A DNA stretch of 64,000 bases from Gautieria morchelliformis (Eukaryota; Basidiomycota; Agaricomycetes; Gomphales; Gomphaceae): contig WHVA01000005.1 of the NCBI GenBank assembly GCA_015179125.1, positions 558,001 through 622,000 of the forward strand, given 5' to 3'. Position 1 is the stretch's first letter. Each line of letters starts with the position of its first letter. The notes beneath the pieces were generated by a model, which had not been told where the DNA came from, did not search any database, and saw nothing but the letters and a program-made list of their open reading frames with translations. Positions 10,483 through 22,304 of the stretch are shown one piece after another. A program made the translations under genes and the position numbers.

Positions 10483-12737
10483 ATGACCACAAAGCTGTAT
10501 ACCGTCGAGGAAGTTGCAAAGGCAAGTTGTCACAATGCCCAGCTGCCAGATCTCACCGTGTCGCGCAGCACAATAAGGAGGGGGATCTCTGGCTTATCAT
10601 CGACTGTATGTGACTACGCCTCTCAGGCTTGTAAACCAATTGAATGTCTGGCAGCAAAAGTATACGACGTCTCCAAGTTTATTAATCTTCATCCAGGCGG
10701 ATCCAGCGTTCTTTCAGACTCCGAGATCGGTCAGTATTCGCGTATTCGCTTCATCACATTGACTGCGAGCTTGATAGTACCATATCAAAGCTGGCCAAGA
10801 TGCTACTGAGGCATTCTTCTCACTACATCGTCATGAAGTCCTACTCAAGCCCCAGTACGCCCGTCTTCAAATCGGCACCATTGCGGGCTCAGAGCCTGTT
10901 ATAAAGGCCCGCGAACTAGGAGAACTCACGCATGTGCCTTATGCTGAGCCTAGCTGGCTCTCGAATGGGTTTTACAGTCCATATTACAACGAGGTATGTA
11001 TTTATTTTGTGTTTGATGAACAGTGACCATGATAATCTGACGACACTGCCGCGCCAGAGTCACCGCCGACTGCAGAAGGCATGGAGAAAGTTCGTAGATG
11101 AGGTCATATACCCAGACGCCCAGGCACGCGAGGAGGATGGCAAAAGAGCAAGTCAGAGTGTCATGGATGCTATGGCGTACGTCACTTGCTTCATGTTTTC
11201 AAATGACCAGCCTGGTAAGCAGCATCTAGAGCTCAGAACATTATTGCCATGCGAATGGGTCCAGGAAAGCACCTTAAAGTTCGTCTACAATTTGAGCTGA
11301 GCGATGCATCCCACAAACCTCCCTATCTAAACTAAGGGCCTTACGCTGATGAATGGCATTATTACACCGGAAGAAGTAAGCATGTTTAGCTCGTCAACTT
11401 TTCGCTGTTTTAATATAGTCATTATCAGTTCACATACACTCATGAACTCATCATGAATCAGGAGGGGGGGCGCATTGGTGCCCGTGGATACTTGGATGGT
11501 CAGTCGCTGGATTACTTGCAGACGCATCAATTATGGACTGTTCTGGGTTTGGTGCAGGTCTTCTCGCTGGAGGAATAATCGGTTTACCTCCTGTACTGAA
11601 TTTTGGTCGACCAGAGCTACGGAAGAGGATTGTCCCTGAGGTTTTACAAGCCAAGAAATTCATTTGTCTGGCTATCTCCGAAGCATTCGCTGGATCGGAT
11701 GTTACCGGTACGGTCCTGCACTCCTTAGCTCATCAAACTCATTTTCTCCGTGAGTTAGGCATCAAGACAACGGCTACGAAGACAGCCGATGGAAAACACT
11801 GGATTGTCAACGGGACTAAGAAATGGATCACAAATGGTACATACGCTGACTATTTTACCGTGGGTTGTCGAACAAAGGTGAGAAGGAATCTATATGCGAT
11901 CGCAATCATGCTGATTTCTGAATTCTCAGGATGCATACGTTGTGCTCTTGGTTGAGCGGGGTGAAGGGGTCGAGACGAAACCAATCAAAACTTCGTATTC
12001 AGCCACGGCAAGTACTGCGTTTATTACCTTCGAGAGTGTTAAGGTTCCTGTGGAAAATACCCTTGGACCTGATAACGGCGGACTAAGTGTTATACTTTCC
12101 AATTTCAACCATGAAAGATGGGTCATGTGTGGTACCAGCATTGGTGCGCAGCGTTTTGTCGTCGAGGAATGCCTGAAGTCAGTCTCGCGTGTACTCCCAT
12201 TAGCTGCTGCTGACATCTGTACAGGTGGGCCAATCAGCGCAAAGTTTTCGGAAAGCCTTTGGTGTCTCAGCCCGTGATACGTGCGAAGCTCGCACAAATG
12301 ATATCACGTGTGGAAAGCGCACAGAATTGGGTCGAAAATATCACTTTCCAAATGGACAATATGAACTACAAGGAGCAGTCGGACAAACTTGCGGGTCAAA
12401 TTGCGTTTTTGAAGATGTACTGCACGCGTACGGCCCAGGAAACTGCCGAAGATGCGGTTCAGATTTTCGGTGGTAGAGGCATCACAAGAACAGGCATGGG
12501 TCGCTTTATTGAGCATGTGAGTTCACAGTAGCCATTTCGCAGGCTTGGTGTAACATTATTTTGCATCTGCAGTACCACCGCACAGTGCCGTTCGATGCAG
12601 TCCTTGGAGGAGGTATGTCAATTGTCAGGCCGTTGGTGCACCTGATCTCACTGTCACTTCTTGCAGCTGAAGACGTCCTTGGTGACCTTGGTGTTAGACA
12701 GGCCATGAGAAAGATGCCCAAGAGCAGTCGTCTTTGA
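10483..12737 (+). CDS. Cytochrome b5-acyl-CoA dehydrogenase fusion, copy 1
   Basis: N-terminal cytochrome b5 domain (roughly residues 1-80) with heme-ligand motif INLHPGG and second His in FFSLHRHEVL. A spacer and a full acyl-CoA dehydrogenase domain follow: ISEAFAGSDVTG and NGTKKWITNG (FAD/substrate region), NFNHERW, and C-terminal IFGGRGITRTGMGRFIEH. The family oxidises acyl-CoA thioesters with FAD; the fused b5 could pass electrons, which is inference. The classic catalytic YEGT element is not seen; GGAED stands near that place. About ten short introns are needed. The first (10522-10568) has a GC donor (GCAAGT), while the same intron in the tandem paralog is GT-AG. The end is ATG-CCC-AAG to TGA at 12737. 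Confidence 0.87.
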
Positions 12738-12938
12738 TCTGTCTACGCAATTTGTGCAGTACATATTCTTATTCCCCTATTTACCGGGAGCCGGATTACG
12801 TAATCCGCTGGTGTGATTATTGTAACGGCACAGCGGCACTGGTTCCGCTCAGCCATAAACACGTGAATAATGTAAACAGCTGATAAACTCTCTCTCCACC
12901 TTACAAGTAGTGCCCTCTTAACTGTATATCTTTAAACA

Positions 12939-15323
12939 ATGTCTAGGCAGCTAAGACAGGTGTCCAGAGGCGAGGTTGCAAAGGTTAGCGCATGTCCTTG
13001 TACTATATTGTCTCGGCATCACGCAGCCTTACATCGTTTCAGCACAACAAACCAGGGGATCTCTGGGTTGTTATCGATAGTAGAGTCTTTGACATCTCCA
13101 AGTTCGCCGCTCTGCATCCTGGAGGCGAAAGTGTCTTGTTTGATGTGGAAGTGGGTGAGTTTCGACGTCTTCTAGCTCATGCAACGTTTCCTATTAACCC
13201 ATATGCCTCAAAGCTGGAGCAGATGCAACTGAGACATTCTTTGGTCTGCACCGGTATGAAGTCCTTGAGAAACCCAGCTATGCTCGCCTTCAAATTGGCG
13301 TCGTTGAAGGCGAGAGTCCTAAGGTCACTGGTCGCGGGACAGGGGAGTTGTCCGCCATCCCGTACGGCGAACCTACCTGGTTATCTCCCGGCTTCCACAG
13401 CCCATATTATAAGGAAGTAAGTCAGATATTAAGATTGGTCACCTATCGATAGACTATTTTTCTAGAGCCATAGAAAGTTCCAAGCTGTAATGCGCAAATT
13501 CGTGGACGATATCCTTTACCCAGATGCGCAGGTACGTTTACAGAAATTATCTCGCTATACCTCAGAGCTTACTCCAGATATGCATTCTTTTTACCAGGCA
13601 CGCGAGGAGGATGGCAAGCGGCCGTCGCAGAGCGTCATAGACGCCATGGCAGCCGTCAACCTGCATGCCATGCGTCTCGGGCCAGGGAAGCATCTGAAGG
13701 GAAAAACCTTGTTCGACGGTCTCGTATCTCCAGAGGAGGTAGGGAAACCAGCTATTGAACGACGGTTTAATGACAGGTTTGTAGTTTGACTACTTCCATG
13801 AGTTAATCATAACTCAGGAACTCACTGGCACCGGGAGTCGCGGATACGGTGACGCACTTAATGGTGGTACGGTCATCGGATTGCCTCCAGTGCTCAACTT
13901 TGGCAGTCCAGAGCTACAGGCTAAGATCGTTCCTGACGTGTTCGCTGGCAAGAAATTTATTTGGTAAGTCTTCTAACGGAGAAGATTGAGTGGAGGGACC
14001 ATGACCTTTCGAATCTCACAGCTTGGCTATTTCGGAGGCGTTCGCCGGGAGTGATGTCATGGGCTTAAGGACCACTGCTACACTGAGCGAAGACGGAAAG
14101 CACTATATTGTCAACGGCACTAAGAAATGGATCACAAACGGTAAAGTTCACAATTTGGCAAGATGTATCGCGGCTGACTCTCGCCTAGGTACCTTTAGCG
14201 ATTACTTCACTGTGGGATGCAGGACGGAGGTCCGTATTATTGCGCATCATCATATCTCAAATATAGCTGAACTGCCGTGTAGTCTGGATTTTCCGTGCTT
14301 CTCATAGAGCGTGGGGAAGGCGTCGAAACAAAACCAATAAAGACCTCCTACTCTGCAACTGCTGGCACTGCATACATCACGTTTGATAACGTGAAGGTGC
14401 CAGTAGAGAACATGCTCGGCCCTGACGGTGGAGGGATCTTCGTGATGTTGAGGTTAGCCCGTCTGCCGAGTACCCTCAGCTCCCGCTGATTCTGAGCCTT
14501 GTTAAAATGAAAGCAACTTCAACCATGAGCGGTACGAATAAATTCGCTTGATCGTCCATATGGGCAGGCTGACGATCTCGATGTATTAGTTGGGTTATGT
14601 GTTGCGCAAGCATCCGCAGCCATCGATCTGTCGTTGAAGAATGCATGACGTGAGCCAGTTCACGTCCTTCATGACGTGTACTTACCTTCCGCACAGGTGG
14701 GCGAGCCAACGTAAGGTGTTTGGCAAGCCGCTCAACTCCCAAGCTGTGGTTCGCAGTAAGCTGGCAGCGATGATTGCGCGTGTTGAGAGTCTGCAAGCGT
14801 GGCTCGAAAATGTCACCTACCAGATGAACAACATGGTTTTTATTATTTCACTGATCATCGTCCTCCTGGCAAGTCTAATATCTTATGAACGTAGTCGTAC
14901 AAGCAGCAAGCCTCCAAATTAGCAGGGTATGTATAGTCATCACGTCACCGTAGTGCAAGGATCGCTGACGCTTTGGATCAGACAAATTGCTTTCCTGAAG
15001 ATGGCAGCTACTCAGGCAGCACAGGAGACAGCCCGTGATGCTGTACAACTGTTTGGTGGTCGTGGTATCACTAAGACTGGTATGGGTCGGTTTATTGAGC
15101 ACGTGAGTGTTTCCGTAGACCCGAGAATTCAAGGCAATTTACCCACTTGCCAGTATCATCGTACTATTACTTTCGATTCACTACTGGGGGGAGGTAAGTC
15201 TGGAATCTCGGGGTTTCGACCGCCGTCTTACTGAGGTTTGTCTATCCCATAGCCGAAGATGTCCTCGGAGACCTGGGGGTTCGCCAAGCCATGCGTGCCA
15301 TGCCCAAGAACGTTCGCTTATGA
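12939..15323 (+). CDS. Cytochrome b5-acyl-CoA dehydrogenase fusion, copy 2
   Basis: A tandem paralog of the gene before it, on the same strand, about 200 bp downstream. It has the same domain order: b5 motif ALHPGGESVL with later LHRYEVL, then the dehydrogenase with SEAFAGSDVMG, NGTKKWITNG, RGEGVETKPIKTSYSAT, LFGGRGITKTGMGRF and C-terminal GGAEDVLGDLGVRQAMR. Intron positions largely match, so the duplication copied genomic DNA rather than a spliced message. The segment after NFNHER differs from copy 1 more than its surroundings (CASIRSHRS against GTSIGAQRF). The frame seems intact when about eleven introns are removed. Function is inferred as acyl-CoA oxidation with its own chain-length range. 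Confidence 0.85.
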
Positions 15324-15463
15324 TTTCAATTAGTACATCGGGGGCGGGGTACATTATTTGTTTTCCGTTTCACTGTATTACGAGATGTTGACACAATATA
15401 GACATCATCTACATATTGTATTAACTTATGCTTGCGCACATCGTGATCTACATACGAGCGAGT

Positions 15464-16577
15464 CTAGCGTCTCCCGGGCGCCGCGCGTAGCCCAACCGCT
15501 GTACTAGTATTCCATCCAAAGAAGCTGACTACGTTCTTCGCGAAGATCTCCCCGAAACCAAGCATAACCCCGTTGATAAAGGGAAGGAACATGTTGATCC
15601 CGATTGATGATATGAGCGCAAGCGTGCGCGCACGACGTGAAAGGGATGAATCGAAGACCGCAAGTGTAACCGATGGAGGCGCGGGGGGTTGTCGGTATAG
15701 GGGCCGCTCACGAGGATCTGGAGATGGAGCGGCTGAACGCTCGGGGAACGACAGAGAAGGAAAGGAAGAGTCATCTGAGGGGACTTCTTCCCAAGTTCTA
15801 GAGCTGGAAAGTCCGTGGTCATCCATGTTCGAAGGTGGAGCTGGAACGGTGGCAGGATTCTGTTGTGATACAATATATTCAGTTGAATGTGGTTCAGGGG
15901 GAGGGGTAATGGATACTAGAAGGTGGTGGCACCATGCGGGAGGACCAGTGTGGCTACCTATGGAACTGCCTTACCTGTATTGTGTCTACATGTCTGCGAG
16001 GCGTCTCTCCGGTGACTAGCTCTCTCGTGTCTGCTGGGTTGGCGGAACTATGGCGTGGGGTATCTTGAACAGCTACAGCAGCTTCCTTTGCAGCAGAAAT
16101 CCCTCGGCCAGCTTCCACAGCGTGTTTAGACGCCGACTCGGGCTCCCCTATATTGGAGGACCTCGACACAGTCTCCCACTCGGAGTCTTTGCGCTGGACA
16201 CCAGCCTGCGTTTCCCGCTCCTGCTCCCGGTCAGCTTGTTGTTTCTCTTCCTGTTCCCGGATTAGCCTCCAACGCTCGCGTTCCTGTTCAGCTGTCTCGC
16301 GGGCAGCAGCAGATTCTGCTCGCCAATGGCTCAAATGCTGATCATACTCGTCTTTCCAAGAATCGTCGGCCCTTCCCTCTTCTACCTGCTCCTGAGCAGG
16401 CTCGTAGTCAGGCGATTGCGAAATGGAGGCTAACGTCGAAGGACTTGGTGAGAGTATGGGAGAATCGGTAAAGGCCGTAGCGAGCGCGGCCTGATATTTT
16501 CGTAGTAGTCATAAATGAAGAATAATGCTTTGATAGCTCACCTGCAGAGGATCCTCCTCTGTAGCCTGGAAATCCAT
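15464..16577 (-). CDS. MIM1: Mitochondrial outer-membrane biogenesis protein, TOM13/Mim1 family, long N-terminal extension
   Basis: The C-terminus (LALISSIGINMFLPFINGVM then LGFGEIFAKNVV) is the single membrane helix typical of the TOM13/Mim1 family, which inserts signal-anchored and multi-span proteins into the mitochondrial outer membrane. The three-exon model is: a 12-residue first exon from ATG 16577 (MDFQATEEDPLQ), a second exon of about 170 residues with a strongly charged coiled-coil stretch (EQERERWRLIREQEEKQQAD), and a last exon from about 15866 with a Pro/Ser linker and the membrane helix. Joins preserve frame. Yeast Mim1 is much shorter, so the coiled-coil N-terminus is notable. 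It could be a fusion of two genes, but the in-frame splice at about 15971 (CAG/GTAAGG to CAACAG) supports one. Confidence 0.75.
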
Positions 16578-16990
16578 GTCGAGTGTGACGGGTGACAGCA
16601 GCCTGTGTCACGCACATCCTTCTGTTCGGTTCGGACTAGTTAATGGCGGTACTGTACTAGCTGATGGTATACGCGCAGTTTTCCCCCTAATAAATGACCC
16701 GGATCTGCCTTTCATGCAGCTTCATAATCAGTCGACCCAGCTTGGAGTCTTCGCAAACCACAGGCTGTTTTTATTCCAGAAACCGTAAGGAACAGGCTTG
16801 AAGTTTCTTGCGAATATTGTCACACAACATGAAAATAAAGCCGCGATGGTCAGATGTACAAGGATGATGCAAAAGCTTGGAATTACGCCTATGACGATAG
16901 TTTGTCTTATAAAAACAGGAGGTGCTTTCGAGTTGCCTCCAACCCCACAAGCCCCACCATCTGTCCTTCATCACTGTTCGCACGCCAAAT
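16578..16990. other. Spacer between divergent Mim1-like and HVA1-like genes
   Basis: 413 bp. I find no supported gene; small open frames show no family features. It probably contains the promoters of both neighbours. Confidence 0.45.
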
Positions 16991-17488
16991 ATGACCGAAA
17001 TGCCTCAAGTTGCAGCTGAATACAAGGTGCAGTACTACTTCTGGCACGAGCCGATTCATTCAGTCTTGCTCACTGGTGGCAGGTGGGGGACAAAGTCGCG
17101 TACCACCCAATCGTAAGTCGTGAGGTTGGGGAGGATCATCGGATTTTTTCAGTAATGAGTCGTCTGTTACAGGGTGGCGCCTCGGCGAACGTCTCATCAT
17201 CCCAGGGCGAGATTGTCGACATTCAGGGGAGTGGCGAGGTATGTGTGTCTCAAGTTCATGCTAACGCTCTTGACCCCTTCACATGTTCCAGGAGGTCAAA
17301 TACGGCATCAAGAATAACAAGACTGGAAAGATAACGCGTGCGTGCTTTGCCTCCCTGTCGTGTCAACCGCTGATTTCCTCGACTATCAGGATATCGTGCA
17401 AGTCAATTCACGAATAACTTACCTCTCAGTGTGACTCATTAATTCTCAGGCGAGGAACATCACGGGGAAGATAGATATTATTGCTTAA
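16991..17488 (+). CDS. Small HVA1/TUDOR-like protein with a micro-exon and a GC-AG intron
   Basis: After splicing the protein is about 68 residues: a short leader, then KVGDKVAYHPI, GGASANVSSSQGEIVDIQ, EVKYGIKNNKTGKIT, and RYRARNITGKIDIIA. This pattern (KVGD-V, then E-x-VxxI, then YxIKNxKTGK, then NI) fits the short hypervirulence-associated TUDOR-like proteins of fungi, whose function is unclear. Five introns are needed. The best ending uses an 8-nt exon (17390-17397, GATATCGT) between a GT-AG intron and a GC-AG intron (17398-17449, donor GCAAGT). Skipping the micro-exon would give a different tail (REEHHGEDRYYCLT) that does not match the family. Confidence 0.68.
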
Positions 17489-17559
17489 CTTGAAGTGTTA
17501 GGTAGTCGGCTATCATTCAGTTGTTTGTTTACCGCATTACGTAACCGATTCTTGTCTAA

Positions 17560-17881
17560 TCTCGATTCTCTCGACACCGTTATCGCATCCATGGCAAACC
17601 AGTGGCATCAACGCCTTTCAAGAATTCACACCTTTTGCCGCACGTGTGTATCTCATGATCCCTGTGACGGGAACTGCCGCCATTGTTTTTATCAGCCAAG
17701 TGTCGTTTTATATCTTCCGTGGCATAAACCTTCGTCTCACGTAGAGTTCGGGTTCGACGTGAAATCAAAGTCAGGTGCCAGTGTGCTGTTATCCTGCTTA
17801 CTACCCTGGATCATAGGTCTCGGGGCTGTGGCGAACATATTACTCACATTCAACGTACTTAGTGACCCACTCATACGTTAA
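17560..17881 (+). pseudogene. Possible remnant of a fungal multi-pass membrane protein
   Basis: Two hydrophobic segments lie in different frames with a possible intron between them: GINAFQEFTPFAARVYLMIP with TAAIVFISQVSFYIF, and SGASVLLSCLLPWIIGLGA. They look like transmembrane helices of the Agaricomycete DUF6533/6534 type. I could not extend the model on either side (up to about 18650 nothing clear follows, and the start would nearly touch the HVA1-like stop). It may be a decayed copy or a poorly resolved gene. Confidence 0.3.
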
Positions 17882-18673
17882 GCTTCAGCTTTAGCGCTTC
17901 AATCCTAGTATTCTTTCTCCTAGGTCCTACATACGACTCACCAGCATATACTGCGTTTGCTCAGCTAGACTAGGGTGCGCCACTTACGCTCGGATCTGAC
18001 GGACCGAATCGGACAGCACCTACGAAGTCGCATGTTTCGCAACCCGAATAATTATTAGGAGTGAGGGATTCTAATCTTTGTATAGGTGCCACAAGGTTAT
18101 GCAACTTCCTTCATCAGTTCTTTCGTGTCACGAGCATGGGGGGGCATGACGCCAACGCGCCGTAAGTCTTCACGCCACCTTAGATATGTTCCCGAGCTTT
18201 CGTTGATTAAGACTGCTTGATTAGGGCTACGTTCACCGACCCAGGCGCCTCACGCCGTCACAATTCACCCTGGAAAAGTATTTCAGCCAGAACTCGAGGT
18301 TTAATTTTTCATTGCTCTTTTCATCATAATCCAAGCTCGATCCGTGGTTGGTATTTTGGTGTTCCCCGGTGGCATGGGAAGCGTAGATTTAATACTCACC
18401 GCCGGTTACCGGGTCTTCAATCCATTCATTCACCTTTCACGCTGCTCTCGATGTTTATCGGATCTCACCGACACACTCAAGCTTCTAGATCTTTATCGGT
18501 ATTTTTCATATTATCGCAATCGGTCCGATGTTACTTTCCCTACTTGAACATTCAAGGGTTGCCGTAGCTGGGAAATAGGCCTCATGACCTTGACGACTTG
18601 GACATATATAATACTTCGTGGGCACGGCCTCAATTGTATCACACTGTTCTGAGTGCATACCGTTTCTCTAACC
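17882..18673. other. Gene-poor stretch upstream of the 2OG-oxygenase-like gene
   Basis: About 790 bp with several small open frames but none with recognisable motifs. An AT-rich TATATAATACTT near 18605-18616 lies about 60 bp upstream of the next start codon and could be a TATA element. Confidence 0.4.
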
Positions 18674-19837
18674 ATGACCCTCTCTACTTGCTCTTCCCCC
18701 ACCACTCCCAATGGTTTTGAGCCTTCCATCCACCTCGCACCGCACTACCAGAGCCCGCCTGTGATTAAAATGGACGAGCTTGGCTACAATGCCACTGCTG
18801 ATTCTGATATAGCAGCGACGAAGCCCTTTCCGTTGTTCACGCTTGACGCAGTTCGACGCATCCGTGGCGAACTGTTCGACCACAATACGCTCGCAGATCA
18901 TCTTTACAGTGACACCCTCAGCCCAAGCGTCGTTCGCGGTGTCTGCCCAGAGCGCGCCCGCTTCATTTATGAAGCCTGGACTCACCCTGCCGTCGTTGAA
19001 AGACTTAATGACGCTGCCGGAATCGCTTTGACACCGGTCTATGATTATGAGATCGGGCATGTGTATGTCTCAATAGGGTTCACGCTCACATTCAGAATAT
19101 TGAGGCATTTTGTACCTGCAGCAATCTTCAACTTGGACCTCGTGGCTGGGCTGGATTAACTGCAGATCCAGACCTCCCTGATTCTGTCGGGTCTCTTGCT
19201 ACCGATGAAGAGATCACCCCCACCTTGATGCGCAAACCCAACTGGCACAAAGACTCGTATCCTGTAAGGTTCTGCCTCTTTTTCGAAAGCGATGTACTCA
19301 ATATAATATGTTTAGTTCGTCTGTATTCTCATGCTCAGCGAGTCCTCGCATCTCCAGGGAGGCCGGACTGTCGTCCGTAGAGCTGATGGCTCAGAGATGT
19401 TCTGTGACTTGCCGCCCATCGGACACGCCATGATTCTTCAAGGAGGGCACATTGAACATGCGGTCTCGCCCACCGACAGCACGCAGGAAAGAGTGTCTAT
19501 GGTCACTTCGTTTCGACCCATAAATCCCCTCGCGAGGGATATCTGCGAGCTTACCACCGTGCGCACTGTCAGCGATGTGCCAACGCTACATAAGCAATGG
19601 TGCCAGTATCGTATGAAAGTCCTGGCACTGAGAGCAGAGGCTATGGCCGCCAAACTTGAGGATAAAAATTTGGAAGGGATTGAAGAAGAAATGGGTAAGT
19701 TTGTGAAGGAACAGGGTGAATTCCTTGCCCATACTTGGGGAGAGATGATCAAGCCAGTAGCCAGCGTCAGAACAGACACGCGAGCTACTTTCCTGACTTG
19801 GAAGGCTAATCGTCAGACTTCTCAGGCTCAAGTTTAG
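18674..19837 (+). CDS. Fe(II)/2-oxoglutarate oxygenase-like protein
   Basis: A three-exon protein of about 350 residues. Exon 1 ends in YDYEIGH. The best next junction (donor GTATGT at about 19062, acceptor CTGCAG at about 19120) gives GHVNLQLGPRGWAGL. The third exon starts FVCILMLSE after an intron at about 19265-19315. Metal-binding features of the double-stranded beta-helix fold are visible: NWHKDSYPF supplies an H-x-D, a G-G-RTVV strand follows, and GGHIEHAV provides the distal His, with an Arg later (ERVSMVTSFRP). These suggest an oxygenase that uses Fe(II) and 2-oxoglutarate; the substrate is unknown. The C-terminal 90 residues are helical and charged. The start at 18674 is the first ATG of the frame. 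Confidence 0.65.
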
Positions 19838-22304
19838 GTGTCTCTGGATATGTGCATGTTCTTGAAATTGCCATGCCATCTTTGTTATAGTAGTATATCA
19901 CAGTTCTTGATCATCACAGCATTTTCTGCGGAGATTGAATTTTCCTTCCCCGCTTGTGATGCTTCGCCATTCACATCATATGACCTGTGCAACCCATATA
20001 TCGCTAACCAACGTTCTCTGTCGATTGAGAGGAGAGGCTGAACCCCAAACGAAATTGCTGTGTATACAAAAAAACCAGCAGTAGGCCTGTGTTTATAAGC
20101 GGCTGCGCCATTTCCACAGTGCCAGGCGATTGCTCATCCACTATGACATTGGGTTACCTCACCAGTAGAATAATATTGGAGGATTTCTTTAGTTGTGAAG
20201 GTGAGACACGTCACATTTTCACATCCATCTGTCTGTCGCAACTAGGGGCCACCTATCTTGATCCTTCCTCAGCAACTTAACTTGTCCACTCGCTGGAGCA
20301 GTGCTGACATCATGATTCAGGCATAGTAGCAGACATCTCCACCAGATGAATTTCCAGCTCACGTTCATTCTTGTCTCAGTAAATTGTCTGCGCAGCACCG
20401 GCACGGTGTCTTGTTAGAAGCGACGGTGACTTAAAAAGGAGGCTGTGATTGGCACCTACCGATCATCGTCCTCAAGTGAGTTCATTTATAGGTGAGCCGT
20501 ATGAATAGCAGTTATCAGGAAGGTATAAGCAGACTTCATGACTCGAATGACGATAGTATCAGCAGACACGCGTTGAACTGCATCGCCGGAGAATCTAAGA
20601 TCATCCCTTGTAACTTTTAAAACTACTTCAGACCCTGTATGTTGACACATGAGCGCCGCCAGCTCACGCTTCCGTCCTCGAGGCTTTCGTGTTGGAGTGG
20701 GAGCGGTATATCCTTAAGTAGCTTTGAACCGGTGTCTTAAGTTCGAAGCACCGGGATTGGCCACGAGCTTTCTGCAGGCCTGGGTTCGAATTGTGGCGTA
20801 TTCAACATTCCACTGGCCAAGCTGAGTACGCGTCTTTGTAGTATATCTTCTGTGAGGAAAAGCTGAAGCTACAAGTAGCTGTGGCGGTTGAAGCCGTTTA
20901 TTTAACGACTCGGACTTTGCCTGGCAGCATTTGATTACGACTTGGCTTACAGTGTCCGGAAGGGATTGGTATTAGAATCACCGGCAGTTTATCGTGAGCC
21001 ACTCACTACCTTTAGAGACGATCCAGGTGAGACCCACCTCGCCGTCAAAATCTTGTACATCACTAGTGTTCAGCGCACTCTTCCGGTCAGCTGCGTACTT
21101 GCCGCCGCCTCACATGGTCCGTGGTGAGGTGGATGTATACGAGTTACGGGGTTCCCGGCGAAGATCCGTTGAGACCATTGCAGCTTTGTGTATGCACTGG
21201 CGAGGATTGATCTCTATCCTCAGATTGCTTCGACTACGACATCTTGGACACTCGGTAGTCTTGCGATAAAAGGCGTCGCATGCCTAATACTGATAAATGG
21301 CGAAGACAAAGGCAGGTGGCACAACTTGTTTACCATCCATCAAAGTGACGGCATTCTTGATAGGTACTTGCGGGCGGGCTAAGTACTAACTGAGAGTATA
21401 AGCATATATTTCTACGGGAATCCTACCCACAAAATATTGTGAACGCTGTGGGAATTCGGTAAATATCCACTCACTTCTTAGTATGCCGTAACAAGCATAA
21501 TTAAAATATTCCCGCTGCACATGGCATGTTGATATTCCATCCGACTGAGCGATGCCCTGGACTGAGGTGCCAATAGGTCATGAAATAAACCAGTTACTTC
21601 CTGACCATATCTCATACGTCTGGGGAGGGCGTATCATGTGATGCCTGCGCCATTGACCGTCCAAACGTTCAGCCTTGGTGAGACGTGTAGCTTTCTAGCG
21701 TAAGTACCCGGAAGCGAGCTTCGGAGCTTCTCGGTACCGTGGTGACCGGCCAAGATATGTCGGAGGGAACGAGAGGACTTCGGAGAGGTTTGCCACTTGT
21801 CTGCCACGTCGACCCTACATGAGGCGGCAGCGAGTGGTTTGAAATTCATATAAGCCTATCATGGTCAAATCATTGGTCTGTACGATACTTACGGTCGAAA
21901 GGAGCGTTATGGCTTCGATTAATTATATTTGGGCAAAGGCGTGACTTTAATATTTGTCGATAAGACCGGGTGAAAACACGAGCTGTACAGCAAGGCTTCA
22001 ACGTCTTATCACACCCGAGGATGACGGCACGAAACAACTCGATTGCATTGGGAACGTGACCATCATGATGCATAACAAATCCTCAAGATAAATCAAGCGA
22101 GCGTACAATCCCACATCATCAATGCCTCTTGCTGACCAGCAGCAAGAGGCTATCAAGAACACAATCCAGCCGCACATGACAATACCAGGGGACATACCGC
22201 ACAACCAATGTGTGCATAGCCTCGCGACAATCCGAGCCCAGCTGGACGCTGAAGCCAAAGCGGAAAGAGAGCATAGATATTGGGTATAAGGATAATGAAG
22301 ACCC
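19838..22304. other. Gene-poor 2.4-kb region
   Basis: Only short open frames lacking family motifs. A stretch GGGTTCGAATTGTGG near 20790 mimics a tRNA B-box, but no cloverleaf could be built. A small T-rich/A-rich patch is at about 20063-20073. No repeats at element scale were seen. It may hold a lncRNA or decayed sequence; I cannot support a gene. Confidence 0.45.

Noticed and set aside
17495-17881. Intact 128-residue protein directly after the HVA1-like gene
   Set aside because: The open frame is not the one carrying the first helix-like segment; the segments fit a remnant or unresolved gene better than this frame.
20780-20810. tRNA B-box-like GGGTTCGAATTGTGG
   Set aside because: No matching acceptor, D-arm or T-stem could be paired; the T-loop region does not form its 5-bp stem.
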